Shown here: positions 1-10,026 of the stretch, one piece after another
How the letters are laid out: each line of letters opens with the position of its first letter
Position numbering within the stretch: position 1 is the stretch's first letter
The notes under the pieces: generated by a model
Database searches by the model: none
Told to the model about the DNA's origin: nothing
Seen by the model: only the letters and a program-made list of their open reading frames with translations
Translations under genes and position numbers: made by a program
Assembly: GCA_011763485.2 (NCBI GenBank)
Contig: JAANSK020256385.1
Coordinates: forward strand, 1-22,585
Direction: 5' to 3'
DNA length: 22,585 bases
Origin: Isoetes engelmannii
Lineage: Eukaryota > Streptophyta > Lycopodiopsida > Isoetales > Isoetaceae

Positions 1-574
1 TACAATGAAGGGTCACTGGGCGTGACTCTTGGTGGCGAGGATCGCCACCTCAGCAATATCATAAAGTTCTACGGTTGCATATTCTAACAAAACGTACCTA
101 GCATGAAAAGAATCCGCCTCAGGGGTCAAGGATTACAAGCAAAACGTTTCATGGGTCGAACTAAAAAAGGGACCCATGAAATCGATGCCTCTGGGCAGAT
201 ATTGCAGCCACAACTTATTCTTTCGTGCAACAACTGAAAAAGCGAAACCTTGATGACGATGGCAGCCTTGAGTTGGACAAACAATGGTTTCTATCGTGAT
301 AAGGCAACCTTGCTTTGAAGACTGGATAAAAAGCGGCAGTTGGGTTAAGGAATTCGCTGATTAGACTGATGCATAGATGAATTTGGATGGGCGTCCCCAT
401 GAATCTGAACGAAAGACAAAGATCATAGAAAAAAGTCATACCTAGAACTAGAAAATATAAGAACTGGAAGAAAAAATTATACCTGTTTTCGAGTTGAGCT
501 GCAAACAGAATCATCACCTGGCGGGAAATGTGGCCGGAAGCTTGTGAAGTAGAGTTTTTTATTGTTTTCGACAT
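1..574. other. Left edge, no recognised gene
   Basis: I see no recognisable gene here. A minus-strand frame at 215-574 is open for 119 codons, but it has no family resemblance I know and a composition (Phe, Leu, Ser-rich) common in chance frames, so I do not call it. The first 60 bases contain a short hairpin that is listed separately. Confidence 0.5.
31..49. repeat. GATCGC-type hairpin
   Basis: The 8-base arms GGTGGCGA and TCGCCACC are perfectly complementary around a GGA loop. The core resembles dyads at 19224-19239 and 21854-21873 in the right-hand module. Its function is unknown. Confidence 0.55.
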
Positions 575-1135
575 CCAGAATCCCAGCAGATATTCGACTT
601 ACAGTTTCAACAGTTGATTTGAAGAGCCGCATACCTCTCAGGTATTTGACTTACGGAATAAACAGAGCGATTTGCTGAGCAGACTGCCTATTTGTGCCGG
701 ACTTTTTTCTTCCAGAGTAATGGGTCATGACTAAAAAACTGGAATGCCATTACCCTCGCATCGTATTCGGCTTGGAGTTTCTTAGAATCGAGGCAAAAAT
801 CCCAAACCAAATGGTTGAGCAACAAAGAGAAACAAAGACAAACAGATGCAGTTTACAGTGCACAACGAATCACATCTCGTGTGTATTTTCTTGTGCTTAT
901 CTAATTTCTCTGTCCGTAGATTTTAAAAAATCGAGATCTAACAGTCTAAAGATAGCCAGATCAGTTTTTGCAGAGGTGGAACTGTTACGTGGATAGCCTA
1001 GAAATGCAAGAAAGCATGTAGGCTTGGTTGGGCTGGCGTGCTAAAAAAAAAAAAAAAAAGGGAGAGAGAACGAAAATCTCGGAAAGTCGCACAGCATTCA
1101 GAAAGATTTGCGCTTTCGCATGTTTTGGTGGTTTG
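575..1135 (+). promoter_or_regulatory. Upstream region of the CCDC93-like gene
   Basis: This non-coding stretch lies directly before the first coding exon and should hold its promoter and 5' UTR. The one clear feature is a run of 17 A at 1043-1059. The frame of the first exon stays open upstream through this run and contains an ATG at 1028, which would add 36 residues including a polylysine stretch. I prefer the ATG at 1136 because family similarity begins shortly after it. I could not place a TATA box or transcription start with confidence. Confidence 0.35.
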
Positions 1136-4100
1136 ATGGAGGGAGACCAGGAACGCATAGGCACGCTGCACAAGATTGAGGAGATGCTATTGGACGCTGG
1201 CTACTTTCGAGCTCGGATTTCATCGCTCTCTCCCTTTGACAAGCTAACCGGAGGATTGGCTTGGTGCATCACTGCCAGCAACGTAGACGTTGAATACGAC
1301 CTTTTCTATGATGATGATGCTACTTTGGGCTACAAAATGTGAGGTTTTCTCTCTTTGGGTCATTGAATCGTTTGGATTTGCCACGTTCTTTGCAAATACA
1401 GAGACTCAATGCAGATATTTATTCAGATTAGATTTCTTTTCATAACTTTTTAATATTTTTTGCAACGTTTGGTGGAAGTTTTTTGTGCAGTCTGTTTCTT
1501 AGTTTATGATCAGAATAACCAAGTAGCATCTTTCATATGCTTAAAGGACCTACTGTGAAATTCAGACCACTTGTCAAATAATGAATGATCTCACACTTTC
1601 AGAAAAGTAGGCGAAGCTATTGAGTCATCCTTACAAAAAATGGGTTGTCCATATCCACTTCAAGCACATCAGATTCAAGGCCTTGATTATCCAGCAGTTT
1701 TAGTGGTGGTGCAATGGCTTGTTAAGCAAGTTCTGGAGACACGAGAGAAGCTGGGTAGTCAGGTAAACAAGTACTTCCCTTCATGAAACAAACAATGCCT
1801 TAAGAAAGATCTAACCGTTTGTTTACTTGAAGACAGTTGAGGAAATATTCACACTTGCGGTTCAGACAATATTTTGAACTTTCACAAGAAGCTGCATGCT
1901 ACCATGTAAGGAACACTGTACCTGGTTTTAAATATGTTTTGCTCTTTAACTTCTTTTACCAATTGAATATTTGTTATAGCATGGCAGGAAGAAACAGAGG
2001 GTTTTAAGCAGGCTTCAATCCATGATCTTGGTCGTCGAATATATAAAGACACCATGTACAAGTTCATGAGCATTAAAGGCATTTATGGAATCAAAATGAT
2101 ATGGAGCTTCTTATGGTCAACTTTTTCTCATACATCTTGTATATGCTGCAGAATCAAACCCATGAGTCAAGAGCAAAAGCCCGTCAGTCATCTATCTATA
2201 ATACCTACCAAAGACATGGATGTAGCTGATAAGGTAAGCAATAGTAACAAGGTGCTCTTGCACTTGGGGTTGCCCTTAGAACTATTTCGTATATGTGGAT
2301 GAGATCTACTTTAAATCCATGGTAACCACTGTAGGAATGGATAATTTTACCTTTTCGATTCCCTTCAAAAGTCGGAACGCATACCTTCCAGCATCAATAT
2401 ACAAAGCAATTCACACGTTCCATGAAACTACATTTTGTATATACATCTTGTCGAATATTTGCTGAGCACATTGCAAACTCGAATGTTTCCTGAAACTACC
2501 ATCCTTGCTGTACATATCAAGAGGATATGAGATTATGATGATAAATTCTACTTTTATTGTTCATTTGAAACTTATATTTAGCTGAAAAATTGGCGTTATT
2601 CCATTGTATTTGGAACTTTCTTCCAGGTTGAGACTCTTGTAAAGCAGATAAACTACCAAGAGGCACATATCAAAGACTTGCATCAGCAGCTTGATACTTT
2701 GCATCAATCCTTAGAGGAGAGGCATAAGGAAAAAAAGCGTCAGGTAATCTAGGATTGTCTTTATATGTTTGAACACAAAGGAGTTTTAAAGGCTCATATA
2801 ATAGCCAGTTTACTTATAGTGGAACCAGTTCTAAGAGATTGACGTATATTAATTTCAGAAAGAAAAACATGTTGGCTTGATGAAAGAAATGACAGAGATT
2901 GAAGGTAAAATCAAGGATCTTGATTTAGAAGGTGGCATGCAAAATGTGCTCTCACTTTTGGAGAGAACTAAGGTATGTGATTATAAAGCTAACAATTTTT
3001 TTTTGCTTAATAAAGTTGCCTGAATTGATTTTTGCTCTTAAAAATGGGTGTTGTTTTATGCCTCTCCCTGGAGGTGGGGTCACAAATGAAAGGATTCAAA
3101 AGCCTAAATTATTAAGATCTCATGTAGGATGGAATATACAATAGAAGAAAAAAAGCTCTCATGGGCCTTTCTCCAGAAGAATCTTCCATAAGTGGGGAAC
3201 ATGGTAGTGAAAAGGCATCAACGTGGGAAGAGTGAGATTATGTTAGTTGGCAAATGGAGAAATTGCATCTTAATCTTAACCTACTAACATGGTAGGAAAT
3301 TTTGTTGTAATTGGATTGAAGTCTCACAGGCTTCATGGGTCCCAGTTATATGCTTTAATGTAGAAATTGGTCAAAAACTTGGCCTTGGATGATTGGAGAT
3401 AGGAGCTTCCTGTACTTCGTTTTATCTGATATGTGGTCAAAGAGAGGTTCCAAGAGATGCAACAAGAAGTTATAGGGAAGTTTTGGCCTTGGTAAGGTGC
3501 TTGGATGTTGTCTCAAACAGGATCACGAACCTATCGAGTCAGTGTGGATTTTCTTAAAAATACTGATTGTAGGCACATCTAGATATGAGGGTGTGATCAG
3601 TTCGAATAGGCTTAGGTGCATGAAGGAAGAGGCTGAAGGTGCGAGGAGAGGATGCATTTGCTCTTTTGTACACCTGTTGCAACAGTGTTTCTTGCCTTGA
3701 AACTTTAGCCCAAGTATATGGAGTGTACGTGGTTGGTGTGAATGCTGCATAAAGAAAAAAGAAAAACAAATTGGCACCGAAGATGTGCTCCATGTAGATA
3801 ATGGAGAGGCAAAAACAAGTTGGCGCCAAAAGATGTGCTCGATGGCGAGGCATCAATTTATCTATGGCTATATTAATGCTTCCATTTATTTGTATTAACT
3901 TTTCATATATGATTTTCGCAATTGCGTATTATTCATCAAATCTGGTTGGTCTACTATTTCCAGATGGTGGAGGAAGAGACAGAAAAAGTCCAGGAAAGCC
4001 ATAATAAAAATGGAAAAGAGCTACAAGATTGTCTTGGACGTGCAGAGGATTCATTGTCTTTAGTTGGAAAAGATGATGAGATAATGATGGGACTTCAAAA

Positions 4101-5828
4101 AACGTTCGATTCTGAGGTTAAAAATTGGACATCAATAAGAACTGTAAGCATTAGTCATTATTTTGTGTATTATCTTTTTATATCCTGTGATGTGATTTAA
4201 CACCTGAGAAAATTATTCTTTGCATGCTTATGTGTATCCTTAGATGATTGTGACTAAAACTGTTCAATTGTGCCTTATACAGAGTCTTGCTCAAATATCT
4301 CGCGAGGTTGCGAAGCTTCAGCGCCATCTGGATGATATGCCAAGCCAGAGTGAACTTATTCAGTATGATACAGTTTACCCAATCATCTCTGAAGATGACT
4401 ATCATTTGCTATGAGTTCTTTTTGAGAGTTATGGTTCTTTTTGTGTACTGTGAAAGGTTTCAAGATGCTCTTTTGGATTTTGCAGGTATGAACATGGCTT
4501 TATGGAACTCTTTGTAAATATTCAGGTACTCTTTAGCAAACTTTTGCATATGCAAGGGTCATGTTCATTAATGTTTGGTTGTTTGCAGGCAAAACTTCGT
4601 GAAACTAGAAAATACTTTTCAACCTACAATGCCTTTGCAGAGGCAAACGATATTTCCCTGAAAGAAATTTCAATACTAAATTCTATCAATTCTCAGGTGT
4701 GGCTAATTTTTGTTAAACCGACATCCCAGAATGAATTAAAACGAAAAGCTTTATATGCTTTTTCAATTGTGATCTGTGTTTCTGCCAACATTTTTGTGGA
4801 TGTTTTTATGCAAATTAAAAGTAACGATAACTAACAGTTCATGATATGAGCCACAAATCCTGTTATAATAGGAATGTTTAGTGGTAGCTAGCTCTGTATT
4901 GTATTAACTCTCTCATGCTAATTATGGCTTTGTTTGATCTGGAAGTTTGAGTCAGCGATAACATCACCTGAAGGGCGAGAAAACATTGTTCAATCTTTGG
5001 AAGGAATAGCAAAGAGTGTCCAACAGGTACTGTTTATCAATGTTTCGATCTGCTACAGCAAAGTCCATGTATTCCACCATTTTGCAGTTTACTATAGTGA
5101 TCACAAACAACAATGGTCCTTAAGAGACCAAATTGTTCTTTGCATCTTCTGAATTAATGACATAGATCCCCAGTCTCCTTTTGGTACGAGTCTTGTATTT
5201 CCTTGTTAATTTGGATCATGAGGCCAAATTTCATGTGCCAGAATCACCAGCATTCGTGGTCTAACTTTGATTGATACAGCGCACTTTGTTCTCAATATGT
5301 TGTAATATGTACAACTATAACTTACATGGTCTAGCTGTGAGCAGTCAAACAGCGCACTTCCTATGGTGCTTTTTTTCAAAAAGACAAAATAATTTTGTTT
5401 TTTCATGGTACCAGTTTCTCCTGCCAAATTGTCATGACTCCTTTAGAAATTTGACGGTTCATAGAGTATCATAATATTTTTTTCTCCTGCTTCTGTGATA
5501 TTCTAAGGCATTTCATTAATGGAGCTACAGAAGCTTGATAGGATGAATAAACGGCATGAAGAAGCAAATACCACATATGCTTCCTTGAAAAATAAGCATG
5601 CATCTCTTCTGGCAACACAGCGGCAGTATTTTGCCGTCATGAAAGAGTTTCAGGTACATGAGCTTTGCAGTTAACTTAGCTCCTCTTATCGTTTCTTCTT
5701 TTTCAATTTATGCTATAAAGCTGATTATAATTGTTGACCTCCTTTAGGAACAATGTGCAAGAAATGAAGATCTGCGCCTGAAGTTAGAGAAAAGTGGCAC
5801 TGCCTTAAAATTAACAGAAAGCAGATAG
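1136..5828 (+). CDS. CCDC93: CCDC93-like protein, CCC/Commander complex subunit (14 exons)
   Basis: Coding exons by eye: 1136-1338, 1603-1762, 1837-1905, 2012-2055, 2152-2233, 2627-2743, 2859-2972, 3964-4143, 4283-4362, 4486-4525, 4589-4696, 4946-5026, 5531-5653, 5748-5828. Together they give 1,482 nt, 493 aa, with GT..AG introns and matching phases. Residues 1-145 resemble the N-terminal NN-CH-like domain of CCDC93 (AGYFRARI, LSPFDK, HQIQGLDYP, VVQWLVK). Residues 187-493 are coiled coil with the family landmarks SELIQYE, ETRKYFSTYN, ISLLNSI-like ISILNSI and a QRQYFAVMKEF tail. In animals CCDC93 joins CCDC22 and COMMD proteins on endosomes to recycle cargo with Retriever; the plant role is inferred. 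Human CCDC93 is about 631 aa; here roughly 100 central residues are absent between exons 3 and 6. Exons 4 and 5 (2012-2233) are the weak part of the model. The start of exon 13 could also be 5525, adding two residues. Confidence 0.85.
2012..2233 (+). other. Uncertain exons 4-5 of the CCDC93-like gene
   Basis: Exon 4 (2012-2055) and exon 5 (2152-2233) fit in phase between well-supported neighbours, but the encoded 42 residues match CCDC93 only weakly. A competing acceptor at 1979/1980 opens a different frame, beginning HGRKKQR and basic like the linker of animal CCDC93, which stops near 2066 and cannot join exon 5. Either the acceptor at 2011/2012 is used, or a small indel has shifted the frame here. 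Confidence 0.4.
2973..3963 (+). other. Long intron 7 of the CCDC93-like gene
   Basis: This 991-base intron is the longest in the gene. It holds an imperfect direct repeat of about 33 bases at 3762-3794 and 3811-3844, both containing the core AGATGTGCTC after TTGGC. I recognise no transposon ends or foreign gene in it, and its short open frames look like chance. Confidence 0.6.
3762..3844. repeat. Imperfect 33-bp direct repeat in intron 7
   Basis: The two copies (3762-3794, 3811-3844) start 49 bases apart and differ by a few substitutions and one inserted A. It looks like a local slippage or segmental duplication. Confidence 0.6.
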
Positions 5829-7140
5829 AGTTGGGGTATGGTTTTTAATATTTGCTTCCATGGGAGATGGGCATAGAATTATCTAAGTGTTGCGTTTAAC
5901 TTGCTGGGTAATGATATTTGTGACTTATAAGCAAGTTAAGAGCAGCATTTACTTTGTATGAAGAGAGATAATAGCTTCCAAATTCTGTTGTGATGTGTGT
6001 CCAGCACTAAAAAGTCACCCTTTGTATGATGAGGCAAAATGGCGTCGAAATTTGCTTCATAATTGCTGCCGTTGAGCAGTGTTAAAACCGAGAAACCAGC
6101 CTCAAGTTTTCGTCTGTCGCCACTACTACCTCATTGCAAAAGTAGTTTATTTCTCCTATAATGCCTTGGCCACTTGACTTGCTGAAGCCGATGGGCATTG
6201 CATGCACAGCCTATTGTTTCTATTTCCTCTGTCTACAATTTCCAGCACGCATATATATATGCCTCTTGCCTTCCGAAAGCATATAGGTAAGTCACTTCCT
6301 CTCTTCCTTGCTTTGCTCTTCCTCTCTGCTTTGCTCTGTTCTTCATGGTTAATTTTATTGATTTTAGGCAGATTGATTTGTTTCATTCATGTCAAATCAT
6401 AATGTGTCGATTATGACTCTCTAGGACATCTTGATACCTCTCACCTATGATGAGCAATGCTCTTACAGACTCCACACACAGGTTTCATAGCACCTCTCCA
6501 CCACTGAATAATGTTCAAGATTTGAAGATGTCCATCGTATAAAGCTCTGAGCAGGTACAGCTTTCTATAGTTTTGTATGATTTAACTAGTCATGAGATCA
6601 AGATCTGTAGCTGTGCCTGCCCCTGCGCATGGTTTATATAGAACTTTTAATTTTGAAGATCTGTAACATGAACTACCCAACATGGTGGAATGTTACATAG
6701 CCCGATAGTTATCCATGGCTAGTATATATAGGATCTAAAGATATAAAGATAAAGATTTTTTACGTCACGCGAAGCACTTGAATGAAGCATAAGACCACCA
6801 ACTTCCATTACTCTGGTATAAGATTTGACCAGCTAGTAGCATATAAAAGAGTGCTTGTTGTTGCATGACTATGATTTTTTTAAATCACAGAATAATGAGT
6901 GTAATCAACTTCATGTTGACCCCTTAGTCTTCCAAGGAATTCTACTCATGTTCCTTAGTGCATGCAAGAAATGGTATTTGGCATAGAATCTAGGAAAAGC
7001 GAACCATGCACTCATTCATTCCAAGTACTTGGTTCACTCCATTGCTTCACTCCAGGTACTTGCTGCAAGGCATAATGGCATTGGAGAATGGAAAATTTTT
7101 CATGTTTACATATAAAATGTTGGTGCTTAAAAGTGCCACT
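5829..7140. other. Intergenic, CCDC93 3' UTR and beyond
   Basis: The first few hundred bases should hold the 3' UTR of the CCDC93-like gene; I see no canonical AATAAA close to the stop. Around 6190-6380 there is a CATGCA motif, a CATATATATATG element, a GTAAGT donor-like site at 6287 and a later TTTTAGGCAG acceptor-like site. These could be the promoter and leader intron of an uncalled transcript, but no protein follows. Confidence 0.3.
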
Positions 7141-7146
7141 CCTGTT

Positions 7147-7188
7147 TCTATTTGGATTTTATTAAGATCTATTTGGATTTTATTAAGA
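7147..7188. repeat. Perfect 21-bp tandem duplication
   Basis: Two identical 21-base units (7147-7167 and 7168-7188), each reading TCTATTTGGATTTTATTAAG plus A, stand head to tail without a spacer. Confidence 0.85.
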
Positions 7189-7379
7189 TGGTTAATGCTC
7201 AATAGGCCTGTGAGTCTATGATAAAGGAATCCTTTAGCATGGACCACTCTTCTACCAGGATATGCACTTCGAGGAAAGGTTGGACATGTCTTGAACCTTT
7301 TTTCTTACTATGCAAGAAGAATGTGCTCAAGGATATGAAATCATTTCTCTAGGCATGGACAAGCACTTCTGGGGGACTT

Positions 7380-7509
7380 AACGTTGTTGAGTATATAGCT
7401 ACATAAGGCGTATATGCTGCGTTGGTACTATCTGCAAACGAGTTAACGTTGTTGAGTATATAGCTACATAAGGCCTATATGTTGTATTGGTAGTATTTGC
7501 AAACGAGTT
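7380..7509. repeat. 65-bp tandem duplication, two copies
   Basis: Copies at 7380-7444 and 7445-7509 are adjacent. They begin AACGTTGTTGAGTATATAGC and end GCAAACGAGTT. The middle has diverged by several mostly C/T and G/A changes, so the duplication is not very recent. Confidence 0.85.
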
Positions 7510-7789
7510 AAAGTGCCAAGGATTAATTCTCAAATCTATTAAGATTTTAAATTTCGCAATTAGGGGCGCCAATATACACTAACTTATGTAGGTAATTGTG
7601 TCACCTTTATTTGCTGTGATGTTCCTATCTATTATACGCCTTGTATAGATACAAGTCATATATAATATATGGCAAGTCACGAGACGTCACCATACCATAT
7701 GGGGTACATTACATTAACTTTATTAATTATTCATTAAAGATCATTAGCTATGCTAAAATGCCACTTAAAAATATTAAAGGTTGAATTAC

Positions 7790-7842
7790 TGCTAAGTTTA
7801 GCCCTAATCAAGGGAGAAATTGCTAAGTTTAGCCCTAATCAA
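7790..7842. repeat. 22-bp direct repeat
   Basis: The 22-base word beginning TGCTAAGTTTAGCCCTAATC occurs at 7790-7811 and 7821-7842, separated by nine bases. It lies just left of the switch from AT-rich intergenic DNA to the more GC-balanced retrotransposon-like sequence. Confidence 0.8.
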
Positions 7843-7849
7843 ATTGGCG

Positions 7850-8862
7850 TTTCTTTCCCAATTTGCCCCAAATCGATTTGGGGAAGGGAGCACCACTTTG
7901 GAGGAGTGGTCAGTAGCTTGGCTAGTTGAAGAAGACGAGCAACCTACGTACGAATGGATTTAGCGAGGATACGGGTTAATAGGATTAGTTAACTTGATTC
8001 TCTAGGATAAGAACTGACCCTTGGTTGATTAGATGGATGCGGCCCCTAGAGTGTGCTAGGCTTATACTCGGTCACTGCGTGGTGGGCCAGGTATGGGTCT
8101 GATACCCCCTGGATCGCAGGTGTTGATTGATAATCGTCCTGGGGACTCGATAGGTGTGGGTGTCATCCTAGCCTATGCTTTTGGGTGGTTAAGTGGGGTA
8201 AGGATTGGAGTGCCGCGGTGTCGCGGGTCATCCTCTAACACACCCATGGAACTACTATGTCCTGGAAGAGATTCGTCCCATTCCAGCCCCTTCGGACCGC
8301 GGAGATGCAACCTGGAGTAGTCTCATAGGGTGGCTCCATGAGATTACATTTCTGGAAGGCTATAATCAGACTATATCACGTTTCAGCCTATCTGCAAAGT
8401 ATGCACAGGAGGGGGGATGGAGTAGACTACCCTAGCCAATGTTCTATGCCAGCAAACGCCATTGTCATGATTTCGTCTGTTGTTGTTGTCATGAGACCTT
8501 GACCGCCAGTCGACTCCATTGAGTCTGAACCCAAGGTAGAGCCTTAATTTATGATGTGTTGTGAGTGTTATTCGATGTATATTGATGTTCGTATTGATGA
8601 TAGATGGGCCAGCCTTCAAGGTGGCATATTATTTATATGTATTGTGGCTTGTGCTAACATGTGTGTATGCTTCCGCCATATAAGATATTCCAGTGGAGGA
8701 ATAGGACCGATTGACACCTCCGTGTCCTTCACTCGGACACTTGGGCCATCACAAGTGGTCCGAGTTAGACGGAGAGCCTTTCCTGGTGATAATGTTGCTG
8801 GGAAAGGGGATTGCCTGTATCTATACGATGGGAGAATCGTATAGGATCCGGAAGCATCACAG
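7850..8862 (+). mobile_element. LTR retrotransposon, probable LTR or LTR remnant
   Basis: The block immediately upstream of the primer binding site at 8863 should be the LTR of a retrotransposon oriented on the plus strand. Base composition changes near 7850, and the block contains no gene-like frame. The sequence resembles LTRs of plant Ty3/Gypsy chromoviruses in general style, which is an impression only. I could not define the TG start or a target-site duplication, and no second LTR is visible. The left boundary is therefore approximate, and the element is probably truncated. Confidence 0.45.
8821..8844. repeat. 9-bp-stem hairpin near the LTR end
   Basis: CTATACGAT and ATCGTATAG form a perfect 9-base stem around the six-base loop GGGAGA, ending 18 bases before the primer binding site. 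In the RNA this would sit in U5 or the leader. Confidence 0.7.
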
Positions 8863-8875
8863 TGGTATCAGAGCC
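8863..8875 (+). other. Retrotransposon primer binding site, initiator Met tRNA type
   Basis: TGGTATCAGAGCC is the standard plant primer binding site complementary to the 3' end of initiator methionine tRNA, where reverse transcription starts. It marks the junction between LTR and internal region. The sequence just before it (CATCACAG) is compatible with a nearby CA terminus of an LTR. Confidence 0.8.
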
Positions 8876-9184
8876 ATGATCTCGGTAGACCGGATCATAG
8901 CACTGGCCATGGCCCACTTAGTTAGACCGAGTAGGTTGTAAGTACGCTAAAACATGTCTTTTATTTCTAGAAGCCATAACTTTTTGTAGGAAGCTCGGAT
9001 TGGGGAGATTTTGGCGCGAATGCGTAGAGCATACACGAAGTAGGTAAAACCCCAAGAAGCACTATCAGCAGATCCCTCGTGTGGCAAAACTTGACTGTTG
9101 CTCTCCTAGGAAATTCGAGGTTTAAAAGGGAGTATCTGACATTCTCTGGCAAGGGCATGGCATCCCACTTTATGGCGAGATTCT
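8876..9184 (+). mobile_element. Retrotransposon leader, no gag seen
   Basis: Downstream of the primer binding site the plus strand has no long frame and no gag, protease or reverse transcriptase motif that I can recognise. The element is either non-autonomous or truncated soon after its leader. Confidence 0.35.
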
Positions 9185-9617
9185 CTATTGTGGGATATAA
9201 CTAGACAAAGATTCGGTCCGAAGGAACCCTTTCGACGTGATCCGTTTGCAAGGAAGAAACAATGGATATTCTGTCTGTGTGAATACGCTAATCGAGTTTC
9301 CGTCGGGTGAGATATTTCCTATAATGATTTTGTGATAATGGAACTCTGGTTCCATGGCGAGGAAGTCGTCATGTGTGATTCCTTCTGGCAGAATCGAGTA
9401 GGTTTGATTCCACTGGAAGGTTTCTATTTGGACAGCCGGATCGTCATAGAGCGAGAAGGCCTTGATCAAGCAGAAGGAACCTGACAGTCAGGTATTAAAA
9501 ACGGGGGCTCCGGAACAGAATTCATTTGTGTGGGGAGAGGGGAAGGGGTTGTGATTCAACCTCGCAGTGGGGTTGCGAAGGTACCACAACATTAAGGGTA
9601 ACGTTATTTTGAGCCAT
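9185..9617 (-). pseudogene. Unknown coding-like fragment, frame-broken
   Basis: On the minus strand an ATG at 9617 opens 31 codons (MAQNNVTLNVVVPSQPH at the start, then Pro/Ser-rich) before a stop. After this, a separate frame covers 9469-9185 with 94 codons containing WNQTYSILPEGITHDDFLAM and FHYHKIIIGN. The composition of the second part looks like a real globular protein rather than a chance frame. I do not recognise the family. A frameshift or an unseen intron near 9500 would be needed to join the two. It is antisense to the retrotransposon-like block to its left. Confidence 0.35.
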
Positions 9618-9723
9618 AGGAGAATTGACATTCCGTTTCAAAACCAAAACTATGAGTCAAGGCCAAAACTATGAGTCCAAATGTTGACGTAGAAATCCAA
9701 TGGAGTTCAACAGAACTTAAAGG

Positions 9724-10026
9724 CTAATATCGGTCCAACATTGCCATGTTGGAGATCCTAGCCAAAGGACACACTTCATCCAAAGAGCCATAATTGCACC
9801 TATTATAAGCTACGTTTCCAACCAATTCATTGTTTTTCCTTCCACGCCACCTACTAGTTAGATTCAAGATGCTCTCAGGAGACTCCATGTCCTTTAGCAA
9901 GGGGGGCCACTTTCTTAGTGCAGGAAGATATATTCCCTCTTCAGCTATGTAACTGTATGGAGGAGCTATGCAAGGTGAGAGGAGCGCACCTACAAAAGAA
10001 ATGGGCGGTTCATAGAGGAGGTGCAA
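9724..10026 (-). pseudogene. Unknown open frame, possible gene remnant
   Basis: This minus-strand frame of 100 codons (GALLSPCIAPPYSYIAEEGI early, then SRWRGRKNNELVGN) has balanced amino-acid composition and could be an exon of the same unknown gene as the fragment at 9185-9617, which lies downstream of it on that strand. I cannot name a family and see no convincing splice pair connecting them. Confidence 0.25.

Noticed and set aside
215-574. Minus-strand frame of 119 codons near the left edge
   Set aside because: No recognisable motif, Phe/Ser-rich composition, and no splice or promoter context to support it.
727-996. Plus-strand frame of 89 codons upstream of the CCDC93-like gene
   Set aside because: It has no homology I recognise and sits where the promoter is expected; likely chance.
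1028-1135. Upstream in-frame ATG adding 36 residues to the CCDC93-like protein
   Set aside because: The extension includes a polylysine stretch made by the A run and has no family similarity; the ATG at 1136 fits the expected N-terminus better.
3497-3856. Open frames on both strands inside intron 7
   Set aside because: They overlap on opposite strands, are short and contain the local repeat; no transposon protein is recognisable.
6424-6533. Possible microRNA precursor hairpin
   Set aside because: Only nine bases (GGACATCTT with AAGATGTCC) pair across a 92-base loop; the arms do not continue pairing and no known microRNA sequence is present.
8722-8740. GTGTCC/GGACAC inverted repeat as a terminator
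   Set aside because: Only a six-base stem inside the LTR-like block of a eukaryotic sequence; no reason to give it a function.
9836-9862. CTAGT word as a second Helitron end
   Set aside because: The CCTACTAGTTAG sequence has no GC-rich hairpin at the required distance on either strand.
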